DNA of 64,000 nucleotides from Croceibacterium ferulae (GCF_003660445.1 NZ_QZVQ01000002.1:248001-312000); one strand, 5' to 3'. Shown: positions 37,003 through 46,302, numbered from the stretch's first letter. Notes: generated by a model not told the origin, from the letters alone. A program made the numbers and translations.

Positions 37003-38133
37003 TCAGGAAGCCACGAAGGCGCTCTTCGGCACATGCGTGATGCGGCAGGCGAGGTCCGCTTCGCCGCTGGCCACGATGAAGCGGTCCGCCTCCTCCGCGA
37101 TGCCGGTGGTGAACACCACGTCCTGCACATACATCTGCGCCTGCAAGGGCGCGGTCAGTTGCGGGTTGGCCTCCAGCAGCGGCGGATGGCTGGTGGCCAG
37201 CACCTTCCACGGCTCCTCCGCATCGAGCAGCGACCAGTAGGTACGGTACTTGCCGACGATGCCCGACGGCTCCACCCCATGCCACAGCGTCAGCCAGCCG
37301 CGCTGCCCCGCCACTTCGGTCAGAATCGGCGGGGTGCCGCCGCCGATCCGCGCGGTGCTGACCGTGCCGGCATGCGGCCGGATGCCGGGCTGCAGATGCG
37401 GCTGCCAGTGCCGTGCATCGGGGCTGGTGGCCAGGTTGATGGAGGGTCCGGCATGATAAGGGCTGCCTGGTGGATAGGCGAAGTACAGATCGCCCAGCGG
37501 CCGGGTCTGCGCCCAGAACTTGCCGCCGATCAGCCCTTCGAAGATCAGCATGTCCTTGTTCTGGTGATCCAGCACGATCCCCTCGAACGTCCAGTCCAGC
37601 GCGTTGTCGGAGGAGTAGAGCGTGGTGGAATGCCGTTCGGGGCTGACGGAGCAGGTGGTCATCCACCAGCGCCCCCCCACACGGCTGATCCGCGCATCCT
37701 CCACGCCATAGCACTGCCAGTTGCCCGCCGGCGCGATCGCCTTGTCATAATGGATCGCCACGCGCTGCGTCCCGTCCGGCGACAGCTCCACCGGCAGCAG
37801 CCAACTGAGCGAGGTCAGCGCCATGACCTTCCAGCCATGTTCGCGCAGCAGGAACTTGCGCGGATCGGCCGTGTCGGCCTGCGCCAGCGGCCAGGCATCC
37901 AGCACATAGCCATCATCCTGCCAGCGGATCGCATGGACATGCCCGTCGCGGATCGGCTCGCGCAGCGCCTCCGCCACCCGGACCATCAGCAGCAGATTGC
38001 CATTGGGCAGGCGCGTCATGCCGGGGTTGAAGGCGCCCAGCCCGTAGGTTTCGGCTCCAAGGCCGGCCAGGGGCGACTGGCCGAGGTCGATCTCGTCCGG
38101 CGTCAGGACGAGGCTGTCGAACGGGAAGCTCAT
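37003..38133 (-). CDS. GH130-like glycosidase/phosphorylase family protein
   Basis: A 376-residue protein with the five-bladed propeller pattern of GH130 beta-mannoside phosphorylases and related hydrolases. Recognisable motifs are [18 protein letters not shown] near residue 35, [18 protein letters not shown] near 143, [19 protein letters not shown] near 265 with WHGVE, and VYWS/YWSLLD later. No signal peptide is seen, so it acts in the cytoplasm. The ATG overlaps the upstream SDR stop (ATGA). Whether it is a phosphorylase or a hydrolase and which glycan it uses cannot be read from this. It interrupts the his genes. Confidence 0.75.
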   Translation of the reverse strand: MSFPFDSLVLTPDEIDLGQSPLAGLGAETYGLGAFNPGMTRLPNGNLLLMVRVAEALREPIRDGHVHAIRWQDDGYVLDAWPLAQADTADPRKFLLREHGWKVMALTSLSWLLPVELSPDGTQRVAIHYDKAIAPAGNWQCYGVEDARISRVGGRWWMTTCSVSPERHSTTLYSSDNALDWTFEGIVLDHQNKDMLIFEGLIGGKFWAQTRPLGDLYFAYPPGSPYHAGPSINLATSPDARHWQPHLQPGIRPHAGTVSTARIGGGTPPILTEVAGQRGWLTLWHGVEPSGIVGKYRTYWSLLDAEEPWKVLATSHPPLLEANPQLTAPLQAQMYVQDVVFTTGIAEEADRFIVASGEADLACRITHVPKSAFVAS

Positions 38134-38903
38134 TCCTCGGTGTTGCGCTGGACCAGCACCAGCTCCTGCACCACCGTCCGGCGCGGCTGGGTCAGCATGA
38201 AGTGCACGCCCACCGCGATGTCCTCGGCCCGCATCATGCTCTCCTCGCGGATGCGCTCGCGCTGCTCCGAGTCATCCATGTCCTGCTTGGCGAAGTCGCT
38301 GCCGGTCAGTGCGGGGACCACCAGCCCCACCTTGATCCCGTCCTGCCCCACTTCGCGCCGCAGCGCCTCGGCAAAGCCGTGGATGCCGGACTTGATGCCG
38401 GCATAGACGGTGGAGGACGGCCCGAGCTTGTGCGTGGCATAGGAGCCGGTGAAGATGATGTCGCCGCCTCCCGCCGCCGTCATCTGCGTGACCGCCTTGT
38501 GCGCGCCCAGCAGATAGCCCGTGAAGTTGATCTCGATCGCGTCGCGCACTTCCTGCTCGCTCATGTCGGTCACGCCCTCGGCCGTGATCGATGCGTTCAG
38601 GATGGCGATGTCGAAGCCGCCCAGCTTCTCGGTACCTTCGGCGAAGAAGCGATCGAGCTCGCCGGACTTCGCAAGGTCGCAGGTCACGCCATGGCCCACG
38701 CCCACCTTGTTCAGGTGATCCAGTGCGTCCGCCAAATCGCCTTCGTCCCGGCCTCCGGTAAACACGGTGACGCCTTCGCTGGCCAGCAGCACGGCAGTGG
38801 CCCGGCCTATTCCGGTGGTGCCCCCCGTGATGATCGCCTTGCGGCCCTTCAGCGAAGGTCTGGCAGTATGGGCATCGGCGATATGCGGGTCGGCTTCGGC
38901 CAT
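38130..38903 (-). CDS. SDR family oxidoreductase
   Basis: Classical short-chain dehydrogenase of 257 residues with the ITGGTTGIGRATAVLL cofactor loop, NASI in the central strand, FTGSYATHKLG with the catalytic serine, and the Y-x3-K pair in VYAGIKSGIHG. A glutamate/aspartate-rich C-terminal segment precedes a short QELVLVQRN end. ATG 38903 has AAGGAG nearby upstream. It sits 35 bases after hisH and overlaps the GH130-like gene, so the pair is probably co-translated and may act on the same sugar. Confidence 0.87.
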   Translation of the reverse strand: MAEADPHIADAHTARPSLKGRKAIITGGTTGIGRATAVLLASEGVTVFTGGRDEGDLADALDHLNKVGVGHGVTCDLAKSGELDRFFAEGTEKLGGFDIAILNASITAEGVTDMSEQEVRDAIEINFTGYLLGAHKAVTQMTAAGGGDIIFTGSYATHKLGPSSTVYAGIKSGIHGFAEALRREVGQDGIKVGLVVPALTGSDFAKQDMDDSEQRERIREESMMRAEDIAVGVHFMLTQPRRTVVQELVLVQRNTEE

Positions 38904-38938
38904 GGAAGTCTCCTTTGGTGCGGAGACGGCGGACAGCC

Positions 38939-39568
38939 TCAAGGGTTCCAGTCGAGGAACCGAGCCAGCAGCTGCAGGCCATAGGCCTGGCTCTTTTCCG
39001 GGTGGAACTGCACGCCCACGATGTTGTCGCGCCCGACCGCCGCCACCAGCCCGCCGCCATGATCGGTCATCGCCGCCACGCGCCGGCCATCCTCGGGCTG
39101 GAAGTGGTAGGAATGGAGAAAGTAGGCCTCACCGCCGCGGATCAGCTCGGCACCGTCATGGTGGCCGGCCGGCTCCACGTCGTTCCAGCCCATATGCGGC
39201 ACCTTGATCGCCGGGTCGGTCCGCTCGATCGGACGTACCACCCCATCGATCCAGCCGAGGCCCGGCGTGATGCCATGTTCGCGGCCTTCGGTCGCCAGCA
39301 GCTGCATGCCGACGCAGATGCCCAAAAACGGCACTCCGCCATCCAGCACGCGGCTTTCGAGCGCCTCCACCAGGCCGGGGATCGCCCGCAGGCCTTCGGC
39401 ACAGCTCCGGAACGAGCCGACGCCCGGCAGCACGATCCGGCGCGCGCCGCGCACCAGATCGGGATCTGCGGTCACGGCGACATGCTCAGCACCTGCGGCC
39501 TTCAGCGCATTGTGCACCGAATGGAGGTTGCCGGCACCGTAATCGATCAGCGCGATCGCCTCAGCCAC
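38939..39568 (-). CDS. hisH: Imidazole glycerol phosphate synthase glutaminase subunit HisH
   Basis: Class I glutamine amidotransferase that feeds ammonia to HisF. The 209-residue product begins [14 protein letters not shown], has the nucleophile cysteine in GICVGMQLL, and the His/Glu pair in [11 protein letters not shown] near the C-terminus. The start is GTG 39568, inside the end of hisB (8-base overlap), because the family begins there. Confidence 0.96.
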   Translation of the reverse strand: MAEAIALIDYGAGNLHSVHNALKAAGAEHVAVTADPDLVRGARRIVLPGVGSFRSCAEGLRAIPGLVEALESRVLDGGVPFLGICVGMQLLATEGREHGITPGLGWIDGVVRPIERTDPAIKVPHMGWNDVEPAGHHDGAELIRGGEAYFLHSYHFQPEDGRRVAAMTDHGGGLVAAVGRDNIVGVQFHPEKSQAYGLQLLARFLDWNP

Positions 39569-40154
39569 CCAGCTGCCCCTTGGTGGACGGGATCGCCCCG
39601 TTCTTGCGCGGGTCCAGCTCGACCGCCTGGCGCATGGCACGGGCGAAGCCCTTGAAGATCGCCTCCGCGATGTGGTGGTTGTTGGTCCCGTACAGCAGCT
39701 CGACATGCAGGGTGATGCCGGCGGCCTGCGCCACCGAATGGAACCAGTGGTCGATCAGCTCCGTGTCGAGCGTGCCCAGCTTCACCTGCGTGAAGCCGGC
39801 GTGCCACACCAGCCAGGGCCGGCCGGAAATATCCAGCGCCACCCGCACCAGCGTCTCGTCCATCGGCGAGTATGCCGTGCCGTAGCGGCCGATGCCGCCC
39901 TTGTCGCCCAGCGCCTGCGCGATCGCCTGCCCCAATGCAATGCCGCTGTCCTCACATGTGTGATGTTCGTCCACATGCAGGTCACCATCGACCTTCAGCT
40001 TCACGTCGATCAGCGAATGCCGGCTGAACTGTTCGATCATGTGGTCCAGGAAACCGATGCCGGTCTGGATGTCGAACCGGCCGGTGCCGTCCAGATCGAC
40101 CTCCACCAGAATGTCGGTTTCCGCCGTGGTGCGGGCAATTCGGCCTGTGCGCAT
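39561..40154 (-). CDS. hisB: Imidazoleglycerol-phosphate dehydratase
   Basis: Manganese-dependent dehydratase of the histidine pathway. The 197-residue product has both HH-x-x-E motifs: [16 protein letters not shown] and [13 protein letters not shown], plus [13 protein letters not shown] near residue 34. It is the stand-alone form without a phosphatase domain. ATG 40154 matches the family start. It is the first gene of the his-tol-pal run and diverges from sspB; the 83-base spacer must hold both promoters. Confidence 0.97.
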   Translation of the reverse strand: MRTGRIARTTAETDILVEVDLDGTGRFDIQTGIGFLDHMIEQFSRHSLIDVKLKVDGDLHVDEHHTCEDSGIALGQAIAQALGDKGGIGRYGTAYSPMDETLVRVALDISGRPWLVWHAGFTQVKLGTLDTELIDHWFHSVAQAAGITLHVELLYGTNNHHIAEAIFKGFARAMRQAVELDPRKNGAIPSTKGQLGG

Positions 40155-40237
40155 GGGGCCGGCTATAGCCCGGCCTGTCGCAGGCGCAAGCATTGGCGCT
40201 TGACCACGGGCACCGGCACCGCCACCTGTGCCCTGCG

Positions 40238-40744
40238 ATGAGCGACACGACACCCGACAGCCTGATCCCCTATGACGAGATCGTGCAGGAAGCCCTGCGC
40301 GCGGTGGTAGGGCGTGTACTTGGATCCGTGGAGCGGGGCGGCGGATCGCTGCCGGGCAACCACCATTTCTACATCACTTTCAAGACGGCCGCACCCGGCG
40401 TCTCGATCCCGCGGCACCTGTCCGAACGCTTCACGGACGAGATGACCATCGTCCTGCAGAACAAGTTCTGGGACCTGAATGTCGGCGCGGACGGGTTTTC
40501 CGTCGGGCTGACCTTCAGCGGGATCCCGGCGAAGCTGCAGATACCGTTTGCCGCCATCACCGCCTTTGTCGATCCCGCGGTCGATTTCGGCCTGCAGTTC
40601 CAGGCTGCCGCGGTGGAACCTGCCCCGCGCGACGCAGCCGGCAATGATGGCACCGGCGATCCGGAACGCGCCGATGATGGCAGCGTTGCCCCCAAGGATG
40701 ACGGTTCGAACGTCGTCACGGTCGATTTCGGCCGCAAGAAGTAG
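40238..40744 (+). CDS. sspB: ClpXP adaptor SspB (alphaproteobacterial type)
   Basis: Adaptor that tethers ssrA-tagged proteins to ClpX for degradation. The 168-residue protein has the N-terminal substrate-binding fold, with [47 protein letters not shown] and FWDLNV stretches typical of the alphaproteobacterial DUF1321/SspB family, then an acidic disordered linker and a short terminal [10 protein letters not shown] that resembles the ClpX-binding tail. Confidence 0.92.
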   Translation: MSDTTPDSLIPYDEIVQEALRAVVGRVLGSVERGGGSLPGNHHFYITFKTAAPGVSIPRHLSERFTDEMTIVLQNKFWDLNVGADGFSVGLTFSGIPAKLQIPFAAITAFVDPAVDFGLQFQAAAVEPAPRDAAGNDGTGDPERADDGSVAPKDDGSNVVTVDFGRKK

Positions 40745-40795
40745 TCTCCGGCACGCCGTTTCACTGCTGCCGGACAGCAGGGGTGAACGGGGCAC

Positions 40796-41278
40796 ATGAG
40801 CATTCTTTCGACAGAACGCAGGTTGCGGCGGCGCAGCGCACGCAAGGTCAGCCGTGCGGCACACCGCGTCAGCGACAAGGCCCATCGCGTGGGCGACAAG
40901 GCTAAAGCCAGCGTCCAGAAGGTATCCGGCCCAAGCCCGAACCCCGCCACCAACCTGCTGATCGCCGACGTCGCGCTGCAGGGTGCCACCCTGCTGTTTC
41001 GCCGGATCGTGCAGAAGGGGTTGCTGCAGCTGCGTTTCGATCCGGACAAGGCCAAGGAGATCGTGCAGGGCCGCACCCTTGTGCAGAGCGCCATCTCCTA
41101 CGCCGCGGGACGCGCGGCGACGCGGTCGGTCCCCGGTCTGTTGATCGTGAGCACCGGTCTGGTCGCCAAGACCATCCTGGATCGCGCTGTCAATCCGCGG
41201 GAAGCCAGCGCGAAGGGGCACGAAAAACTGCTGAAGCAGGCGGAAAACGCGCCGGAAGACAGCAGCGAGCCGATCTGA
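40796..41278 (+). CDS. Conserved hypothetical protein
   Basis: A 160-residue product that I do not recognise. The N-terminus (residues 1-45) is highly basic (ERRLRRRSARK) with near-repeats of the form RVSDKAHRVGDKA. It continues with a mixed helical region containing two mildly hydrophobic segments around residues 54-70 (NLLIADVALQGATLLF) and 105-127 (SVPGLLIVSTGLVAKTIL), and an acidic tail. It may associate with the membrane or with nucleic acid. It lies between sspB and gmk on the same strand. Confidence 0.6.
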   Translation: MSILSTERRLRRRSARKVSRAAHRVSDKAHRVGDKAKASVQKVSGPSPNPATNLLIADVALQGATLLFRRIVQKGLLQLRFDPDKAKEIVQGRTLVQSAISYAAGRAATRSVPGLLIVSTGLVAKTILDRAVNPREASAKGHEKLLKQAENAPEDSSEPI

Positions 41279-41338
41279 TCGGCACATCCGTGTCACCCCG
41301 CCCTTGATCCCGCCCCCCTCCATGCGCCATGTGCGCGC

Positions 41339-42016
41339 ATGGACCCGGCCCCCATCGCCCCGCCCCAACCTGCCTCCGCCGATCACGCACCGCTGACGGT
41401 GCCCCGGCGCGGACTGATGTTCATCCTCTCCTCGCCTTCGGGCGCGGGGAAGACGACCATCGCCCGCAAGCTGCTGGCGGTGGATGGTGGACTGGACCTG
41501 TCCGTCTCCGTCACCACCCGCCCGATGCGGCCGGGCGAGGTGGAGGGGCGCGACTATTATTTCACAGATCGCGCCAGTTTCACGCAGATGGAGGCCGCCG
41601 GCGCTTTCCTGGAATGGGCGGAGGTGTTCGGCAATTGCTATGCCACCCCGCACGCCCACATCGCCGAAGGGCTGGCGCAAGGGCGCGACTTCCTGTTCGA
41701 CATCGACTGGCAGGGCGCGCAGCAATTGCGCACCCGGATGGGACCCGATGTGGTCTCCGTCTTCCTGCTGCCGCCCGACATTGCCACGCTGGAAACGCGT
41801 CTGCGTGGGCGCGGGACGGATGACGAGGCGGTGATCACCGGGCGCATGGCGCGCGCGCGGGCGGAGATCAGCCATTGGGAGGCCTATGACTACGTTGTGG
41901 TCAATGACGATATCGACGGCTGCTTCACCACCGTCCGCACCATCCTGCAGGCGGAACGGCTGCGCCGTACCCGCCAGACGGGCCTGGGCGATTTCACCGC
42001 ACGCCTGATGCGCTGA
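41339..42016 (+). CDS. gmk: Guanylate kinase
   Basis: Phosphorylates GMP/dGMP in nucleotide metabolism. The 225-residue protein carries the P-loop SSPSGAGKTTIARKL near residue 30, the GMP-binding SVTTRPMRPGEVEGRDYYF, and the DIDWQGAQQLR motif with the lid region RLRGRGTDDEAVI. A 26-residue proline-rich N-terminal extension precedes the conserved core; a start at the internal methionine just before FILSSPSG is possible. Confidence 0.96.
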   Translation: MDPAPIAPPQPASADHAPLTVPRRGLMFILSSPSGAGKTTIARKLLAVDGGLDLSVSVTTRPMRPGEVEGRDYYFTDRASFTQMEAAGAFLEWAEVFGNCYATPHAHIAEGLAQGRDFLFDIDWQGAQQLRTRMGPDVVSVFLLPPDIATLETRLRGRGTDDEAVITGRMARARAEISHWEAYDYVVVNDDIDGCFTTVRTILQAERLRRTRQTGLGDFTARLMR

Positions 42017-42075
42017 TGCTTGCCACCGCCCGGCCGGAAGGTTAGCCGCGCCGCGATACCGAACGGGAGCCTGCC

Positions 42076-42915
42076 ATGTCCGCCGACCTCGCCACTGCCA
42101 TCGCCGCCGCCTGGGACGATCGCGCCAATGTCACACCCGCCAGTGGCGAGGTGCGCAATGTCGTGGAGCGCGCACTGGCCATGCTCGACAGCGGCGAGGC
42201 GCGCGTGGCGGAGCCGGACGGCGCAGGCGGCTGGCGCGTCAACCAGTGGCTGAAGCAGGCGGTGCTGCTGTCGTTCCGTCTGAACGAGAACCAGGGCATC
42301 CCCGCTGGTGCCGGCGGCGCGCCCGCCTATGACAAGGTGCCCAGCAAGTTCGCCGGCTGGACCGACGCCCGGTTTGCCGAAGCCGGGTTTCGCGTCGTGC
42401 CGGGCGCCGTCGCCCGCCGCGGAAGCTTCATCGGCAAGGGCGTGGTGCTGATGCCGTCCTTCGTGAATATCGGCGCCTATGTCGGCGAAGGCAGCATGAT
42501 CGACACCTGGGCGACGGTCGGCTCCTGCGCGCAGATCGGACGCAACGTGCATATCTCCGGCGGCGCCGGCATTGGCGGCGTGCTGGAGCCGCTGCAGGCG
42601 GAACCGGTCATCATCGGTGACGGCGCCTTCATCGGCGCGCGGTCCGAGGTGGCGGAGGGGGTGCGCGTCGGCGAAGGCGCGGTGCTGTCCATGGGTGTCT
42701 ATCTCGGCGCCTCGACCAGGATCGTGGACCGTGCCACGGGCGAGGTTCATCGCGGCGCGGTGCCGCCCTATGCGGTGGTGGTGCCCGGCAGCATGCCCGG
42801 CAAGCCCCTGCCCGACGGCACGCCCGGCCCGTCGCTCTATTGCGCGGTGATCGTCAAGACCGTGGACGCGCAGACCCGCGCCAAGACCGCGATCAACGAA
42901 TTGCTGCGCGACTGA
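42076..42915 (+). CDS. dapD: Tetrahydrodipicolinate N-succinyltransferase
   Basis: Succinylates tetrahydrodipicolinate in the lysine/meso-DAP pathway. The 279-residue protein has a helical N-domain and a left-handed beta-helix with hexapeptide repeats, including [23 protein letters not shown] and [15 protein letters not shown], typical of DapD. GGGAG precedes the ATG. It fits with murE, lysA and argH as amino-acid/cell wall supply genes in the window. Confidence 0.97.
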   Translation: MSADLATAIAAAWDDRANVTPASGEVRNVVERALAMLDSGEARVAEPDGAGGWRVNQWLKQAVLLSFRLNENQGIPAGAGGAPAYDKVPSKFAGWTDARFAEAGFRVVPGAVARRGSFIGKGVVLMPSFVNIGAYVGEGSMIDTWATVGSCAQIGRNVHISGGAGIGGVLEPLQAEPVIIGDGAFIGARSEVAEGVRVGEGAVLSMGVYLGASTRIVDRATGEVHRGAVPPYAVVVPGSMPGKPLPDGTPGPSLYCAVIVKTVDAQTRAKTAINELLRD

Positions 42916-42940
42916 GAAGAGGGCCCTCCCTGCACTTGCA

Positions 42941-42966
42941 GGAACCATCCGCTTGGCTGGGCCGTA
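42941..42966 (+). promoter_or_regulatory. Candidate sigma-EcfG (general stress) promoter
   Basis: GGAAC at 42941-42945 and CGTA at 42963-42966 are separated by 17 bases; the alphaproteobacterial EcfG consensus is GGAAC, 16-17 bases, CGTT. One base differs from consensus. The site lies about 50 bases upstream of the small membrane protein and DUF3140 genes. Confidence 0.45.
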
Positions 42967-43015
42967 GCTTGATCGCCGCAATGTGAATGGCGGCGATGGG
43001 CAAGGAGGCGGTGCA

Positions 43016-43327
43016 ATGGTGGGCGATCCCAGTACACAGGACGGCGGGGCGCACGTAGATACGACGGAAGCTCGCGCGGGCAGCACATCGGGCACGGTGC
43101 GCCGGGTGCTGGTGATCGGTACCCTGCTCGCCGCCCTTCTCATGGGCGCGGTCGTACTGTTTGGCTTTGCGGACACCGACACGGACCTGCCCAGTGTCTC
43201 CAACGAGATCGCCAACTCCGAGGAGTCCTCGCAGCGCCGCGAGGATATAGACGGGGTGGTCGGCATGGATGACGACGCCGCCAGCTTCGGCTCCGAGGGG
43301 ACCAGCCCGCGCCTGCAGGAAAATTGA
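43016..43327 (+). CDS. Small single-pass membrane protein of unknown function
   Basis: A 103-residue product with a hydrophilic N-terminus, one membrane segment (about residues 30-50, VLVIGTLLAALLMGAVVLFGF), and a strongly acidic tail rich in Asp, Glu and Ser. AAGGAGG seven bases upstream of ATG 43016 decides the start. The first codons (GDPxxQDG) resemble the start of the sulfatase-fold protein at 20902. It is followed 21 bases later by a DUF3140 gene, with which it may share a stress promoter. Confidence 0.65.
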   Translation: MVGDPSTQDGGAHVDTTEARAGSTSGTVRRVLVIGTLLAALLMGAVVLFGFADTDTDLPSVSNEIANSEESSQRREDIDGVVGMDDDAASFGSEGTSPRLQEN

Positions 43328-43348
43328 TCCGTCGACGGAGGCACGACG

Positions 43349-43690
43349 ATGGACGAAGAAGAACGCGAAGCGACCTATGCAGAATTCGGCGCGTGCGTAA
43401 ACATGGCACCGGCGGAGCTGGACCGCTGGCTCGACAGCGAGGAATCACAGTCGGTTGGCGACACCCATGGTGATGGGGAGAGCACCGGGCACAAGTCCGG
43501 CCGGCGCATCATCGAGCTGCGGCATAGGAAGAAGGCCGACCTGACGGACGACGATTACGCACATATGCGCAAGGTCGTCGGCTATGTGCACCGCCATCTG
43601 GCGCAGCGTCCGGACGGCGATGTCAGCGAGACCAACTGGCGCTACTCGCTGATGAACTGGGGCCATGACCCGCTGAAGGACGATGGCTGA
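43349..43690 (+). CDS. DUF3140 family protein
   Basis: A 113-residue protein of the DUF3140 family, seen in actinobacteria and alphaproteobacteria, with no assigned function. The conserved C-terminal half reads TDDDYAHMRKVVGYVHRHLAQRPDGDV and WRYSLMNWGHDPLK; the front half contains NMAPAELDRWLDSEES. It is entirely soluble. ACGGAGG precedes the ATG. The stop overlaps the DUF1810 start by eight bases. Proximity to a GGAAC-type motif suggests stress induction. Confidence 0.85.
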   Translation: MDEEEREATYAEFGACVNMAPAELDRWLDSEESQSVGDTHGDGESTGHKSGRRIIELRHRKKADLTDDDYAHMRKVVGYVHRHLAQRPDGDVSETNWRYSLMNWGHDPLKDDG

Positions 43691-44111
43691 GACCGGCCTG
43701 CAGCGCTTCGTCAGCGCGCAGGAGAGCATCTGGGCGCAGGCGCTGGCGGAAGTGCGTGCGGGTGACAAGCGCAGCCATTGGATGTGGTTCGTGTTTCCGC
43801 AGCTCGCCGGCCTGGGCCGCAGCCCGACGGCGCAGTTCTACGGCATCGCCGGCCGCGCGGAGGCGGAGGGTTACCTCGCTCACCCGCTGCTGGGGGCACG
43901 GCTACGCGAGATCACCCGGGCCATGCTCGCGTGGACCGGCCAACGCAGCGCCGCCGCGATCCTGGGTCCCGTCGACGCGCTGAAGTTCCGCAGCTCCATG
44001 ACCCTGTTCGACTCTGTCGCCACTGATCCCGCATTGTTCGCGCAGGCGCTCGACAGCTTCTATGACGGCGAACGGGATCCGCTGACGCTGCGGCTTCTCG
44101 CCAGCGTGTAG
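43683..44111 (+). CDS. DUF1810 family protein
   Basis: A 142-residue cytosolic protein of the DUF1810 (calpastatin-like) family, function unknown. The core motifs SHWMWFVFPQLAGLGRSPTAQFYGI and ALKFRSSMTLFDSV are clear. It overlaps the DUF3140 gene by eight bases, so the two are translationally coupled. It converges with the dipeptidase gene four bases away. Confidence 0.87.
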   Translation: MAETGLQRFVSAQESIWAQALAEVRAGDKRSHWMWFVFPQLAGLGRSPTAQFYGIAGRAEAEGYLAHPLLGARLREITRAMLAWTGQRSAAAILGPVDALKFRSSMTLFDSVATDPALFAQALDSFYDGERDPLTLRLLASV

Positions 44112-44115
44112 CGGC

Positions 44116-45447
44116 CTAGGCCTCCTTCTCCACCGGGGTTTCCAGCGGCAGGTCGCCCGCATGATCCGCGGCATAGGCCTCCGCCGCCCGCAGCACGCGC
44201 ATCATGTTGCGGCTGCTGATCTTCTCCAGATCCTCCTGGCTGTATCCGCGTCGCGCCAGTTCGGTAAACAGCGCCGGGTAGCCGGCGACATCCTCCATCC
44301 CGACCGGCCCGGTGGCCATGCCGTCATAATCGCCACCGATGCCGATATGGTCGATGCCGGCGACGTCACGGATGTGGTCGATGTGGTCGGCCATGTCGGC
44401 AATGGTCGCCTGCGCGGGCGGGTTGATACGCAGCCATTCGGCCAGATCGGCATCCACCTGATCGGCGGCACCGGGGTATAGCGCCTCCAGCCGCTCGATC
44501 TCCGCCGTCTGCCGGCTGTTCCAGTCACGCACATTGTTGCTGAGATAGCCCGGCAGCGCCACGACCATCACGATGCCGCCATTGGCCGGCATGCGCTGCA
44601 GCACGCTGTCAGGCACGTTGCGGGGGTGATCGGCCACCGCCCGCGCGCCCGAATGGCTGAAGATCACCGGCGCGCCCCGCTCGGTGGCGATCACGTCCAG
44701 CGCATCCTGCATGGTCGCCTCGCTCACATGGCTCAGATCGACCAGCATGCCCATACGCTGCATCTCGCGTACGACCGTCTCGCCGAACCCGGTCAGCCCG
44801 TCATGCTCGGGATCGGCCGTGGCGCTGTCGGCCCAGGGCGTGTTGGTGGAGTGGGTCAGCGTCAGATAGCGCGCGCCCAGCGTGTACATCTGGCGCAGCA
44901 CCGCCAGGCTGCTGCCGATGGAATGGCCCCCTTCCATGCCCAGCAGGCTGGCGATCTTTCCCTGCTGCATGGCGCGCTGCACGTCGTCGGAGGTCAGCGC
45001 CAGGGCCAGTTCGTCAGGGTAACGGGCGATCAGCCGCTTGGTCACGTCGATCTGCTCGATCGTGGCGACCACCGCCTCAGGCTCCGGCATGGCGGCGCTG
45101 ACATAGACGGACCAGAACTGCGCCCCGACCTTGCCTGCCGCCAGGCGCGGCAGATCGGTATGCATGGCGGTCTCCAACGGACCGGTGCCCTGCGCCCGTG
45201 TGTTGCCGAAATCGAAGTTCAGCAGGACATTGTTGTACCGGCCGCGCAGCTGCCAGGGTACGTCATTATGGCCATCCCACACCGGGGCCGCCTCCAGCGC
45301 GGCATCGGCGACTTCGGCCGGATCGGGCGCGGGTGGCGCCAGCATGTCCAGCGTCAAGCCGGTCTGCTCCGCGCTTTCCTGCGCCAAAGCAGGGGCGGCG
45401 ATGGTCAGCGCCAGCGCCGATGCGCAGGTCAGTACAGCAGATCTCAT
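44116..45447 (-). CDS. Periplasmic membrane dipeptidase (peptidase family M19)
   Basis: Renal-dipeptidase-like zinc metallopeptidase that cleaves dipeptides, often with relaxed stereospecificity. The 443-residue precursor has a signal peptide (about residues 1-23, ending ALAQ), the zinc motif DGHNDVPWQLR, LLGMEGGHSIG with the bridging glutamate, LSHVSEATM and FSHSGARAV with the histidines, and IGGDYDG near the C-terminus. It overlaps the DUF72 gene by four bases, suggesting coupling. Confidence 0.9.
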   Translation of the reverse strand: MRSAVLTCASALALTIAAPALAQESAEQTGLTLDMLAPPAPDPAEVADAALEAAPVWDGHNDVPWQLRGRYNNVLLNFDFGNTRAQGTGPLETAMHTDLPRLAAGKVGAQFWSVYVSAAMPEPEAVVATIEQIDVTKRLIARYPDELALALTSDDVQRAMQQGKIASLLGMEGGHSIGSSLAVLRQMYTLGARYLTLTHSTNTPWADSATADPEHDGLTGFGETVVREMQRMGMLVDLSHVSEATMQDALDVIATERGAPVIFSHSGARAVADHPRNVPDSVLQRMPANGGIVMVVALPGYLSNNVRDWNSRQTAEIERLEALYPGAADQVDADLAEWLRINPPAQATIADMADHIDHIRDVAGIDHIGIGGDYDGMATGPVGMEDVAGYPALFTELARRGYSQEDLEKISSRNMMRVLRAAEAYAADHAGDLPLETPVEKEA

Positions 45448-46247
45448 TTTGTCCCTTTCACCCGCTCCGCCAGGGCCATGGCCGCGGCAGGCGCACGCTC
45501 TTTCGCGCCATTGATCAGGAAGGCAAACACGTCGCCTCCCGCTGCGGGCTTATCGTCCGATGCGCCCACCATTGGCAAGCCCGGCGGCACATCTCCGTCG
45601 GCCCATGCCCGGCACATCCCCGCCAACCGGTCGAGAGCCTCGGGCGTGTAGCCGGCGGGCTCTTCCGGCTGCATGTCCTGGCACCGCAGATAGGCGAAGC
45701 CTGCGGTGCGATCGCCGATCCGCACCCGATCGGGATGCTGGGACCAGACCACCGCCACCTCGGCCGCCCGCGCCATGTCGATGAAGGCGGCGCAGGCGAA
45801 GCTGTCATGGCCCACCTCGATCGCGTGGCGCAGGGGCAGCCCGGCCTGCTCCCGTGGCAACAGCGCCAGGAACGATGCCATGTCATCCGCATCGAATGTC
45901 TTGGTGGTGGCGAGCTGCCAGCAGATCGGGCCCAGCCGATCGCCCAGTTCGGCGATGCCCTGCCCCATGAACCTGCCCACCGCCTCGCCTGCCTCTGCCA
46001 GCACCTTGCGATTGGTGACATAGCGGGAGCCCTTCAGCGCGAAGACGAAGCCGTCGGGCGTTTCGTCCCGCCACCTGGCAAAGCTGTCCGGCTTCTGCAG
46101 GCTGCGGAACGTCGCATTGATCTCGATCGCGGCGACAGCCCGGGAGGCGAAGGCCAGTTCCTGCTTCTGCACCAGCCTGGGCGGGTAGAAGGTGCCCCCG
46201 CGCCATGGAGGATAGACCCAGCCGCCGATACCAGTGCGGATCGTCAT
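45444..46247 (-). CDS. DUF72 (YecE) family protein
   Basis: A TIM-barrel-like protein of 267 residues, family of unknown activity. It opens with RTGIGGWVYPPWRGGTFYPP, followed by EINATFRSLQKPDSFARW, and FVFALKGSRYVTNRK, all diagnostic. The gene is upstream of and overlaps the dipeptidase by four bases and diverges from the PNPOx-like gene. The 86-base spacer contains a candidate stress promoter pointing the other way. Confidence 0.9.
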   Translation of the reverse strand: MTIRTGIGGWVYPPWRGGTFYPPRLVQKQELAFASRAVAAIEINATFRSLQKPDSFARWRDETPDGFVFALKGSRYVTNRKVLAEAGEAVGRFMGQGIAELGDRLGPICWQLATTKTFDADDMASFLALLPREQAGLPLRHAIEVGHDSFACAAFIDMARAAEVAVVWSQHPDRVRIGDRTAGFAYLRCQDMQPEEPAGYTPEALDRLAGMCRAWADGDVPPGLPMVGASDDKPAAGGDVFAFLINGAKERAPAAAMALAERVKGTK

Positions 46248-46276
46248 GGCGCCCGCTCCTTCCTGTCCGGATCAGC

Positions 46277-46302
46277 GGAACCGCCACCTCGGCCGGCCAG
46301 TT
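46277..46302 (+). promoter_or_regulatory. Candidate sigma-EcfG promoter (AGTT variant)
   Basis: GGAAC at 46277-46281 is followed, 17 bases on, by AGTT at 46299-46302; the EcfG consensus has CGTT here. It lies about 32 bases upstream of the GTG of a general-stress-protein-like gene, a plausible transcription distance. Confidence 0.45.

Noticed and set aside
36974-37714. Upstream extension of hisA by about 250 codons
   Set aside because: The family starts exactly at the ATG at 36973; the extension lies inside the GH130-like gene in another frame.
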